Assembly: GCA_903887775.1 (NCBI GenBank)
Contig: CAISRB010000010.1
Span: 30,200-94,199, forward strand
Direction of reading: 5' to 3'
Length of the DNA: 64,000 nucleotides
DNA from: an uncultured Bacteroidales bacterium
GTDB taxonomy: Bacteria > Bacteroidota > Bacteroidia > Bacteroidales > FEN-979
Within the stretch, counting starts at the first letter, position 1, and the number at the start of each line of letters is the position of its first letter. Both the position numbers and the translations under genes were made by a program. The notes beneath the pieces were generated by a model. That model searched no databases, was not told the origin of the DNA, and worked only from the letters and a program-made list of their open reading frames with translations. Positions 9,448 through 16,400 of this stretch are shown here, one piece after another.

Positions 9448-9468
9448 TTTGTAATTTGTAATTTGTAA
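9448..9468. repeat. Three tandem TTTGTAA heptamers
   Basis: Three perfect TTTGTAA copies run into the inner end of the right inverted-repeat arm. Confidence 0.9.
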
Positions 9469-9588
9469 TTATTCGCACCAATTGTTTATTTCAGTTGTGT
9501 GCTCATTTACTCATGAAATTATTAATTTTCTTAGTGTATTCGTCATTGCTTCGCAATTCAGCAGAGCTGAACGTAAATCGTAAATCGT
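9465..9588. repeat. Right arm of the inverted repeat flanking prfA
   Basis: This is the reverse complement of 8096-8219 at about 90 percent identity by eye. Its outer end consists of CGTAAAT heptamers and stops just before the pyrF start codon. Confidence 0.9.
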
Positions 9589-9592
9589 AAAT
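9572..9592. repeat. Three tandem CGTAAAT heptamers forming the pyrF leader
   Basis: Three perfect copies end 3 bases before the pyrF ATG at 9596. The left arm carries the same motif in only two copies on the other strand. The leader of pyrF is therefore made entirely of repeat DNA. Confidence 0.88.
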
Positions 9593-9595
9593 CCC

Positions 9596-10426
9596 ATGAC
9601 CCGAGAAGAGCTTATTAACCTCATTCGCCGGAAAAATTCCTTCCTCTGTATCGGCCTTGATACCGATATCAGCAAAATACCCCAGCATATGAAGTCGCTG
9701 GAAGATCCCATCTTCGGGTTCAACAAAGCAATCATCGATGCAACCATTGACCTCGCAGTGGCGTACAAACCTAACTTCGCATTTTACGAATGCTACGGGG
9801 TAAAAGGCTGGGAAAGCCTTACAAAGACCATTAATTATATTAATGAAAAATACCCGGGCCAGGCCTTTACCATTGCCGATGCCAAGCGCGGGGATATCGG
9901 CAACACCTCCCAGCAATATGCCAGGGCTGTGTTCGATAAAGCTTCATCAGGACTGGAATTTGATGCAGTCACCGTTGCTCCTTACATGGGAGAAGATTCC
10001 GTTAAGCCTTTCCTCTTGTACCCTTCGAAATGGATCATTGTGCTTGCCCTGACCTCAAACAAAGGAGCCGGAGATTTCCAGTTCTTCTCAAACCAGGATA
10101 CAAGACTGTTTGAACAGGTCCTGCTTAAATCAAAACAATGGGGGAACCAGGATAATATGATGTATGTAGTAGGCGCAACGAAGGCAGATATGTTAACCGA
10201 TATCAGGAAGATAGTTCCCGATCATTTCCTTCTTGTTCCGGGTATAGGTGCACAGGGTGGAAGCCTTCAGGAAGTTGCAAAATACGGCCTGACAAAAGAC
10301 TGCGGATTGCTTGTAAATTCAAGCCGCAATATCATTTATGCGTCACCAGGAGCTGACTTTGCTGAAAAAGCAAGGGAAGAAGCAGAAAAAATGCAGAAAG
10401 AAATGTCGGTATTATTACACCCTTGA
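9596..10426 (+). CDS. pyrF: Orotidine 5'-phosphate decarboxylase
   Basis: PyrF converts OMP to UMP, the last step of de novo pyrimidine synthesis. The 276-residue size and the motif [15 protein letters not shown] (D95, K97, D100) mark the longer PyrF type found in Bacteroidota and Actinobacteria. The N-terminal strand [10 protein letters not shown] and the phosphate-binding region [11 protein letters not shown] near 205-220 also fit. The start is ATG 9596, directly after a heptamer array. No separate promoter could be picked out in the repeat, so it may depend on read-through from prfA or on a promoter inside the repeat arm. It is convergent with ilvE, with the 13-copy heptamer array in between. 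Confidence 0.95.
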   Translation: MTREELINLIRRKNSFLCIGLDTDISKIPQHMKSLEDPIFGFNKAIIDATIDLAVAYKPNFAFYECYGVKGWESLTKTINYINEKYPGQAFTIADAKRGDIGNTSQQYARAVFDKASSGLEFDAVTVAPYMGEDSVKPFLLYPSKWIIVLALTSNKGAGDFQFFSNQDTRLFEQVLLKSKQWGNQDNMMYVVGATKADMLTDIRKIVPDHFLLVPGIGAQGGSLQEVAKYGLTKDCGLLVNSSRNIIYASPGADFAEKAREEAEKMQKEMSVLLHP

Positions 10427-10443
10427 TCGCTTATCACTTTTCA

Positions 10444-10534
10444 CTCATGCCTCATGCCTCATGCCTCATGGCTCATGGCTCATGGCTCATGGCTCATGGC
10501 TCATGGCTCATGGCTCATGGCTCATGGCTCATGG
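10444..10534. repeat. 13-copy heptanucleotide array (CTCATGC)3(CTCATGG)10
   Basis: Thirteen head-to-tail 7-bp units with no interruption lie between the 3' ends of pyrF (plus) and ilvE (minus). Only one base distinguishes the first three units from the last ten. In translation it gives meaningless MAHGSWL repeats, so the small reading frames over it are not genes. Confidence 0.97.
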
Positions 10535-10545
10535 CTATTCTCTCA

Positions 10546-11565
10546 TCACTCCACGACTGTGATCCACCCATACTTATCAGCGGCCTTTCCGTCCTGAATA
10601 TCACGGAGTATCGTATAGAGTTTTAAACAAACCTGGCCTGCCTTTCCATCCTTGCAATACTGAAAAACCTTTTCTGTATCCCGGTCATGAATGGAGCCGA
10701 TCGGTGATATAACAGCAGCAGTTCCGCATGCTCCAACCTCATCAAATTCAGCAAGTTCCTCAACAGAAACAGGCCTGAGTTCCACGAGCATGCCAATGTC
10801 CTGGGCGATCGTTCGCAACGACATATTGGTTATTGACGGAAGTATGGAATGGGAATTCGGGGTGATGTATGTATTACCCTTGATCCCGAAAAAGTTTGCG
10901 GGACCGGCTTCGTCTATATATTTCTTTTCCTTTGCATCCAGGAATATACAGGATGCAAACCCTTCGGCATGGGCACGTACACCAGCACGCAGGCTCGCAG
11001 CATAGTTACCTCCGACCTTGATATGTCCGGTCCCCAAAGGGGCTGCACGGTCATAATCCCTGACGATCTGCATCTTGACCGGGTTGAAGCCTTCCTTGAA
11101 ATACGGGCCGACAGGGCCGACAAAGATCAGGAACATGTATTCACGGGCCGGTTTTACACCAACCTCAGGGCCAGTCCCTATAAGCAGGGGACGGATGTAT
11201 AAAGACGCTCCTTCTCCGTAAGGCGGGATATATTTCTTATTCAGCTGAACAACTTTCACTACAGCCTCCCGAAACATTTCCAATGGGATTTCAGGCATAA
11301 TAAGGCCAACTGCAGAATTGTTTATCCGTTTGCAGTTTTCCTCAAGCCTGAAAATCCGGATCTTCCCGTCAACACCGGTAAAGGCTTTAAGGCCCTCAAA
11401 AGCTTCCTGTCCGTAATGCAGGCAGGTCGCTGCCATATGCATGTTAATGTATTCCGAGTCGGTGACTTCCAGAGGACTCCACTTGCCATCTTTCCAGTTT
11501 GAACGTACATTGTAATCGGTCTTGAAATAACCGAAAGGTAAATTCTTCCAATCTGTCGTAGTCAT
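10546..11565 (-). CDS. ilvE: Branched-chain amino acid aminotransferase
   Basis: This PLP enzyme of fold type IV interconverts Val, Leu and Ile with their 2-oxo acids. The 339-residue protein has the N-terminal HYGQEAFEGLKAF near 50-62, the Schiff-base lysine K183 in GHIKVGGNYAAS, and DEAGPANFFGI, all of which point to the longer BCAT branch (eukaryote-like, common in Bacteroidota). The start ATG at 11563-11565 gives the expected N-terminus. A TATATTTA box lies 43-50 bases upstream. The gene is alone on this strand. Confidence 0.95.
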   Translation of the reverse strand: MTTTDWKNLPFGYFKTDYNVRSNWKDGKWSPLEVTDSEYINMHMAATCLHYGQEAFEGLKAFTGVDGKIRIFRLEENCKRINNSAVGLIMPEIPLEMFREAVVKVVQLNKKYIPPYGEGASLYIRPLLIGTGPEVGVKPAREYMFLIFVGPVGPYFKEGFNPVKMQIVRDYDRAAPLGTGHIKVGGNYAASLRAGVRAHAEGFASCIFLDAKEKKYIDEAGPANFFGIKGNTYITPNSHSILPSITNMSLRTIAQDIGMLVELRPVSVEELAEFDEVGACGTAAVISPIGSIHDRDTEKVFQYCKDGKAGQVCLKLYTILRDIQDGKAADKYGWITVVE

Positions 11566-11607
11566 ATAAGTAGTTTTAAGTGTTAGTTTTCAGCATCAAA
11601 GACTCTG

Positions 11608-11615
11608 TAAATATA
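11608..11615 (-). promoter_or_regulatory. -7-like box of ilvE
   Basis: On the minus strand this reads TATATTTA, a TAnnTTTG variant with the last base changed, 43 bases upstream of the start. Confidence 0.35.
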
Positions 11616-11684
11616 GAAAAATAATTTTCACAGGTATCAGGACCTATCAAAATTTTTAATACCAGGAAATAAGCGGCTTGACAT

Positions 11685-11716
11685 TTTGGCAGAATTTAAC
11701 AATGGCATATGCTTTG
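11685..11716 (+). promoter_or_regulatory. Probable htpG promoter
   Basis: TTTG at 11685-11688 and TATGCTTTG at 11708-11716 are spaced like a Bacteroidota -33/-7 pair, except for one extra base inside the -7 box. A 6-bp hairpin (AGAGGC 11722-11727 with GCCTCT 11739-11744) would follow in the 5' leader. I see no CIRCE element. Confidence 0.4.
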
Positions 11717-11811
11717 TGTTAAGAGGCAAAGCTTACCGGCCTCTGGCTAATACTGAATAAGACATCCGGCGAAGCCGAAAATAAAAATAATCAACTAAAA
11801 CACCGAATCCT

Positions 11812-13713
11812 ATGCAGAAAGGTAAAATCAACGTTCAGACTGAGAACATTTTCCCCATTATCAAGAAATTCCTGTATTCGGAGCATGAGATTTTCCTGCG
11901 GGAACTCATTTCGAATGCTGTTGACGCAACCCAGAAATTAAAAACCCTTGCTTCGATGGGAAAGTTTAACGGGGAGCTGGGAGACCTGACCATAGAAGTT
12001 AAAGTCAACCCGAAAAGAAAGACTATTTCGGTGAAAGACAAGGGAATCGGCATGAATGCGGAGGAAGTTGATAAATACATCAACCAGATCGCGTTTTCGA
12101 GCGCCGAGGAGTTTATCAGCCAGTTCAAGACCAAATCGGAAGCTGAAATGAATGCCATCATAGGTCATTTTGGCCTTGGTTTTTACTCAAGCTTTATGGT
12201 TTCCGACAAGGTTGTGATCCATACAAAAACATATAAGACCGAAGGCGATACGAAGCCGGTGCTCTGGGAATGTGACGGCAGCCCCGATTACACGATGGAT
12301 GAGAGCAAGAAGAAAGACCGTGGAACCGAGATCATATTGCATATTGCAGATGACTCAAAGGATTACCTTGAAGAGTACAAGATCCTCGAAATACTGAAGA
12401 AATACTGCAAATTCCTGCCGGTGCCAATTCATTTCGGCAGTGAAAAAACATGGGAAAAAGTTCCCGGCGAAAAGGACGAAAAAGGCAAAGACAAGGAAAT
12501 CGAAATCGAAAAGCCAAGGATCATCAACAATACTGATCCTTTATGGAAGAAGAAACCGATTGACCTGAAGGACGAGGATTATAAGAGTTTTTATCGCGAA
12601 CTGTATCCCTATACCTTCGAAGAACCTTTATTCCATATTCACCTGAATGTAGACTATCCTTTCAACCTGACGGGAATACTGTATTTCCCGAAAGTGAAGA
12701 AAACACTGGAAGTCCAGAAGAATAAGATCCAGCTCTATAGCAACCAGGTTTTTGTTACTGATTCGGTGGAAGGCATTGTCCCCGAATTTCTTACACTTCT
12801 CCATGGAGTGCTTGATTCCCCGGATATTCCGCTGAATGTATCACGTTCATACCTGCAGTCTGATCCCAATGTGAAGAAGATCAGCAATCATATTACGAAG
12901 AAAGTGGCCGATAAACTCGAAACCATTTTCAAGGAGAACCGTCCTGATTTTGAAGCCAAATGGGACGACATCAAGGTGTTTATCGAATATGGGATTATAT
13001 CGGAGCCTGACTTTTTCGACAGGGCGAAGAAATTCTGTCTTTTCAAGAACAGTGAAGCAAAGTATTTCACTTTCGAGGAATATGAAAATAAAATAAAGAA
13101 TAACCAGAAAGACAAGAACGGGAATCTCATATATCTATATACCAGCAATGCCGAAGAACAATTCAGCTTCATCGATGCCGTGAAGGACAGGGGTTATGAT
13201 GTATTATTGCTGGATGGCATTATTGATACCCATTTTGTTAATACACTGGAGCAGAAATTCGAAAAATCCAGGTTTACCCGTATTGATTCCAACACGGTGG
13301 ATAAACTCATCGAAAAAGAGGATGCATTGCCTTCAAAACTCAATGAAGAGCAGCAGAAAGCCCTGAAGGAAATGATGGAAAAGCAGGTCGACAAGGAGAA
13401 ATTCACTGTTCTCCTTGAAAGCCTGAGCGAGAAAGAAGCTCCACTGCTGATCACCCAGGATGAGTTTATGAGAAGAATGAAAGATATGAGTGCGCTTGGA
13501 GGGGGTTATGGCTTTATGGGTACTATGCCCGAAAAGTACAACCTCGTGGTTAATTCGAATCATCCGAAAATTGGCAGGATGCTCCTTGAACCCGACGGGG
13601 GAAAACAGGCGGAAACCATAAGGCAGCTGTTTGACCTGGCTATGCTTGCCCAGAATCTCCTGAAAGGGAAAGACCTGGCTGAATTTATAAAACGCAACAT
13701 TGAGAATGTTTAA
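11812..13713 (+). CDS. htpG: Molecular chaperone HtpG (bacterial Hsp90)
   Basis: This is an ATP-dependent dimeric chaperone of 633 residues, the usual length. The GHKL ATPase domain shows ELISNAVDA (residues 31-39), DKGIGM near 76 and GHFGLGFYSSFMV near 119-131. The middle domain has LPLNVSRSYLQ near 341-351, which supplies the catalytic arginine loop. The C-terminal dimerisation domain follows, with LNPNHP replaced by VNSNHPKI. The gene has a 246-base upstream gap holding a probable promoter and stands alone. Confidence 0.97.
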   Translation: MQKGKINVQTENIFPIIKKFLYSEHEIFLRELISNAVDATQKLKTLASMGKFNGELGDLTIEVKVNPKRKTISVKDKGIGMNAEEVDKYINQIAFSSAEEFISQFKTKSEAEMNAIIGHFGLGFYSSFMVSDKVVIHTKTYKTEGDTKPVLWECDGSPDYTMDESKKKDRGTEIILHIADDSKDYLEEYKILEILKKYCKFLPVPIHFGSEKTWEKVPGEKDEKGKDKEIEIEKPRIINNTDPLWKKKPIDLKDEDYKSFYRELYPYTFEEPLFHIHLNVDYPFNLTGILYFPKVKKTLEVQKNKIQLYSNQVFVTDSVEGIVPEFLTLLHGVLDSPDIPLNVSRSYLQSDPNVKKISNHITKKVADKLETIFKENRPDFEAKWDDIKVFIEYGIISEPDFFDRAKKFCLFKNSEAKYFTFEEYENKIKNNQKDKNGNLIYLYTSNAEEQFSFIDAVKDRGYDVLLLDGIIDTHFVNTLEQKFEKSRFTRIDSNTVDKLIEKEDALPSKLNEEQQKALKEMMEKQVDKEKFTVLLESLSEKEAPLLITQDEFMRRMKDMSALGGGYGFMGTMPEKYNLVVNSNHPKIGRMLLEPDGGKQAETIRQLFDLAMLAQNLLKGKDLAEFIKRNIENV

Positions 13714-13728
13714 AACTGTAAATTTCAC

Positions 13729-13736
13729 TATATTTA
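13729..13736 (+). promoter_or_regulatory. -7-like box upstream of lemA
   Basis: TATATTTA lies 78 bases before the lemA start and just after htpG. It is a one-base variant of TAnnTTTG. Confidence 0.35.
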
Positions 13737-13814
13737 CGTCCAATAATCCTTTAAGTAATCTTTAGGGGTCGGTAAGACGGCCCGTAAAATCATTAATAAC
13801 CAAAAATAATAACT

Positions 13815-14411
13815 ATGAAACTTAGTAAAGGTTGGATCATTCTGATCGTGGTTGTTCTGGCAATATTGCTTCTTTTCTCATCGGGCAGCCGCTCATATAA
13901 CAACCTGGTAACGAAAGACCAGGTCGTTCAGCAGCAGTGGGCTCAGGTTGAGAACGTATACCAGCGCCGTTCGGACCTTATTCCGAACCTGGTGAACACG
14001 GTCAAAGGCGTTGCAAACTTTGAGCAGAAAACCCTCACCGACGTGATCGAGGCAAGGGCTAATGCTACCAGGGTAACGATCAGCCCTAAAAATCTGGACG
14101 AAGCCTCCATTCAAAAATTTCAGTCTGCCCAGGACAATCTCAGTTCGACCTTATCCAGGCTTATGATGGTTACCGAGAATTATCCCCAGCTGAAAGCCAC
14201 TCAGAATTTCAGCGAACTCCAGGCCCAGCTTGAAGGAACCGAAAACAGGATCACTGTTGAGCGCATGAAGTTCAATGAGGTGGTGCAGGATTACAATGTG
14301 CTGGTAAAGAGATTCCCATCGAATATCTATGCAGGCATGTTCGGATTCAAGGAAAAGGCATTTTTCAAAGCCGTTCAGGGTGCTGAGAAAGCTCCCGAAG
14401 TAAAGTTCTGA
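13815..14411 (+). CDS. lemA: LemA family membrane protein
   Basis: The 198-residue protein has one N-terminal membrane helix (about 6-24, IILIVVVLAILLLF). A helical domain follows with the LemA signatures VQQQWAQVENVYQRRSDLIPNLV (split here as WAQVENVYQRRSDLIPNL, about 38-60) and VVQDYNVLVKRFPSN near 158-172. The C-terminal FFKAVQGAEKAPEVKF is typical. LemA proteins have no settled biochemical role. They usually occur with TPM-domain genes, as here, and are thought to work at the cell envelope. An extended hairpin separates lemA from the next gene, which may reduce downstream transcription. Confidence 0.95.
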   Translation: MKLSKGWIILIVVVLAILLLFSSGSRSYNNLVTKDQVVQQQWAQVENVYQRRSDLIPNLVNTVKGVANFEQKTLTDVIEARANATRVTISPKNLDEASIQKFQSAQDNLSSTLSRLMMVTENYPQLKATQNFSELQAQLEGTENRITVERMKFNEVVQDYNVLVKRFPSNIYAGMFGFKEKAFFKAVQGAEKAPEVKF

Positions 14412-14420
14412 TAAAGGCAA

Positions 14421-14467
14421 AAACACTGCGGCAGGCCCCGTAAGAGGCCTGCCTGCATTACAGTGTT
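14421..14467 (+). terminator. Extended hairpin between lemA and the TPM genes
   Basis: An inner stem GGCAGGCC/GGCCTGCC (14430-14437 with 14446-14453) is extended by an outer stem AAACACTG/CAGTGTTT (14421-14428 with 14460-14467). A U-run is lacking, so it may act as an attenuator, a processing site or a stabiliser rather than a full terminator. Confidence 0.5.
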
Positions 14468-14481
14468 TAAAACATAAAATC

Positions 14482-14928
14482 ATGGGCATAACAGTAAGGG
14501 ACTTCTTCAGCCCGGAACAGCAAAAAGCAATAACAAAAGCCATTGCGGAAGCAGAACACCAAACCTCCGGCGAGATCCGCGTTCATATTGAGAACTCCCT
14601 GAAAGGGGATGTCCTCGACCGTGCAGCTTATCTTTTCAGGACGCTCGGCATGAGTAAAACAGAACTCAGAAACGGGGTGCTGATCTACCTGACGGTGAAC
14701 AGCAGGCAGTTTGCCATTCTTGGTGATAGCGGCATTCACAAAATGGTACCTGAAAACTTCTGGGATAAGATCAAACATCAGATGCTTGCCGATTTCAGGG
14801 AAAATAAATTCACCGAAGGGCTAATCTCAGCCATCTCCTCTACAGGAGAACAGCTGAAAAAGCATTTCCCTTATATGGTAAATGACAAGAACGAACTTCC
14901 CGATGAGATCTCTTTCGGTAAAAATTAA
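14482..14928 (+). CDS. TPM-domain protein (cytoplasmic form)
   Basis: This 148-residue protein is a TPM (TLP18.3/Psb32/MOLO-1) domain without a signal peptide. Typical features are the opening FSPEQQKAITKAIAEAE, SGEIRVHIE near 30-38, and NGVLIYLTVNSRQFAILGDSGI near 68-89. TPM domains in plants have been reported as phosphatases, and the bacterial members are uncharacterised. It lies between lemA and a second, secreted TPM gene, with 10 bases to the next start. This three-gene order is common in Bacteroidota and suggests one envelope-related module. Confidence 0.88.
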   Translation: MGITVRDFFSPEQQKAITKAIAEAEHQTSGEIRVHIENSLKGDVLDRAAYLFRTLGMSKTELRNGVLIYLTVNSRQFAILGDSGIHKMVPENFWDKIKHQMLADFRENKFTEGLISAISSTGEQLKKHFPYMVNDKNELPDEISFGKN

Positions 14929-14938
14929 GCCTGCGACC

Positions 14939-15733
14939 ATGAAAACACTGAGAACTTATTCTTTATTCCTTCTGATTGTATTGTCATTACCAGTATTTGC
15001 GCAGGATATTCCCGACAGGCCCTCCCCTCCCAGACTGGTTAACGATTATACCGGCACTCTGTCAGCTGATCAGGTTGCAGCGCTTGAACGCAAACTCGTT
15101 GCATTCAACGACTCAACTTCAACCCAGATTGCAGTGGTTTTTGTCAAGTCGCTTAATGGTTATGACAAAGCCGACTACACTTACCGCCTGGCTGAGAAAT
15201 GGGGAGTCGGGCAAAAAGGGAAAAATAACGGCGCAGTTATTCTTGTCAAACCAAAAACCGGCTCGGAAAAGGGTGATGCCTATCTTGTTTCCGGCTATGG
15301 TTTGGAAGACGTCATTCCCGATGCCATTTGCAAAAGGATTGTTGATAATGAAATGATCCCCCGTTTCACCCAGGGGGATTATTACGGCGGCATTGATGCT
15401 GCCACAACGGTCATCATAGATCTTGCAAAGGGGAAATATTCAGCTGAACAGTATTCGAAAAAACATGATGCAGGTCCCGTAGGGCTTATCGTCCCGGTGA
15501 TCATTCTGCTGGTGGTTCTTTTTGCTATTCGTGCAAGCAGGGCAAGTTCCCATTCGGTAGGAAAAAGCCTGCCCTGGTGGATGGCTTTATGGATGCTTGG
15601 TTCCTCGGGAGGCGGGCACAGCGGAAGCTGGGGCAACTTCTCGGGAGGTTCCGGCTTTGGCGGAGGAGGCGGCGGCTTTGGAGGCTTTGGAGGTGGAAGC
15701 TTCGGCGGAGGCGGCGCCGGCGGAAGCTGGTAA
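14939..15733 (+). CDS. Secreted and membrane-anchored TPM-domain protein (YgcG family)
   Basis: Start ATG 14939 gives 264 residues with a signal peptide ending VFAQ (about residue 20). The TPM domain covers about 28-155, with VNDYTGTLS, STQIAVVFVKSL and NNGAVILVKPK. One membrane helix follows near 180-198 (GLIVPVIILLVVLF). The tail is almost pure Gly, Ser and Phe, ending GGGAGGSW, as is usual for this family. An upstream in-frame start at 14882 lies inside the previous gene and would bury the signal peptide, so I rejected it. The gene is convergent with the cytochrome c gene, with two bases between the stops. Confidence 0.92.
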   Translation: MKTLRTYSLFLLIVLSLPVFAQDIPDRPSPPRLVNDYTGTLSADQVAALERKLVAFNDSTSTQIAVVFVKSLNGYDKADYTYRLAEKWGVGQKGKNNGAVILVKPKTGSEKGDAYLVSGYGLEDVIPDAICKRIVDNEMIPRFTQGDYYGGIDAATTVIIDLAKGKYSAEQYSKKHDAGPVGLIVPVIILLVVLFAIRASRASSHSVGKSLPWWMALWMLGSSGGGHSGSWGNFSGGSGFGGGGGGFGGFGGGSFGGGGAGGSW

Positions 15734-15735
15734 AC

Positions 15736-16215
15736 TTACCTCAGCTGGTCTGTTTCAGACCGGGGTTTAATTTCGATGCTCTTAACTTCTTCAAGGGTGA
15801 TAAAACCGCCCTTATTCCCAAAATTGTTAAGCACATAATTGATCACGGCAACCGCATCTTCTTTCGTGTTAACCTGGGGCGTCATTTCCTGTGTATACTT
15901 TTTCCCGTTAACTGTCATTTCTATTTTTGAACCGTTCAGCGTCTGTGCAACAGCCCTGCTTTTATCAGCCAGAAGATAGTCTGAATTGGCCAATGGAGGA
16001 AATATAAATTCAACACCTGTTCCGTTGGGCTGGTGGCAAATTATGCACTTTGTCTTAAAGATCTCCTCGCCTTTAGGCATCATTGCCTTTATTTCGGCAG
16101 GCAAAGAAACGCCGGCAGCTTTTTGGCCGGCCTCAGGCTGGCTGCCGCTCCCGCAGGAAGAAAGAATAATACCTGCCACACAAACTGAAAGGGAAAGATT
16201 GGCAATTCGTTCCAT
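15736..16215 (-). CDS. Cytochrome c lipoprotein, monohaem
   Basis: Start ATG at 16213-16215 gives 159 residues with a lipoprotein signal ending ILSSC (C21 lipidated). A class I cytochrome c fold follows, with one haem site C57-I-I-C60-H61 in FKTKCIICHQPNGTG and a likely distal Met in the YTQEMTPQ region. PPLANSDYLL and AVINYVLNNFG are typical of cytochrome c modules attached to oxidases or acting as small electron carriers. No partner oxidase gene is nearby. The longer frame to 16287 adds 24 residues that would mask the lipobox. A TAATTTTA box on the minus strand (16255-16262) may be its promoter. Confidence 0.88.
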   Translation of the reverse strand: MERIANLSLSVCVAGIILSSCGSGSQPEAGQKAAGVSLPAEIKAMMPKGEEIFKTKCIICHQPNGTGVEFIFPPLANSDYLLADKSRAVAQTLNGSKIEMTVNGKKYTQEMTPQVNTKEDAVAVINYVLNNFGNKGGFITLEEVKSIEIKPRSETDQLR

Positions 16216-16369
16216 AGTCCGGAATTTGGGTTTGATTAGTAAGCTTACTGAGTGTAAAATTAACGTCATTTGTGAAAATACCATCATCTGTTCCTGATGA
16301 TATTTTGCATGATGGCTCTTTTAGTCTGTCAGATCCGGGCTGTCATTCATTTCCGGGTCTTTTTTTTTG

Positions 16370-16377
16370 TACTTTTG
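16370..16377 (+). promoter_or_regulatory. -7 box of the large type IX cargo gene
   Basis: TACTTTTG fits TAnnTTTG and sits 23 bases before the TTG at 16401. The longer open frame from 16272 runs through it, which favours the TTG start. Confidence 0.55.
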
Positions 16378-16400
16378 CTCTTCAAAAACCCCCATTCCAA

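Noticed and set aside
10444..10534. Possible CRISPR array
   Set aside because: Units are 7 bp, without spacers and without cas genes nearby.
10338..10626. Small plus-strand frames over the CTCATGG array giving MAHGSWL repeats
   Set aside because: A 7-bp unit in repeat gives open frames in several phases by chance; no start context or family match.
11699..11718. Sigma-54-like pattern TGGCAT-N5-TTGT upstream of htpG
   Set aside because: The GC of the -12 element is missing, and a Bacteroidota -33/-7 pair explains the same bases at least as well.
16330..16369. Hairpin AGATCCGG/CCGGGTCT followed by eight T on the plus strand
   Set aside because: It looks like a terminator, but no plus-strand gene ends there; the only nearby gene is the minus-strand cytochrome. 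Possibly a stop for antisense transcription; not called.
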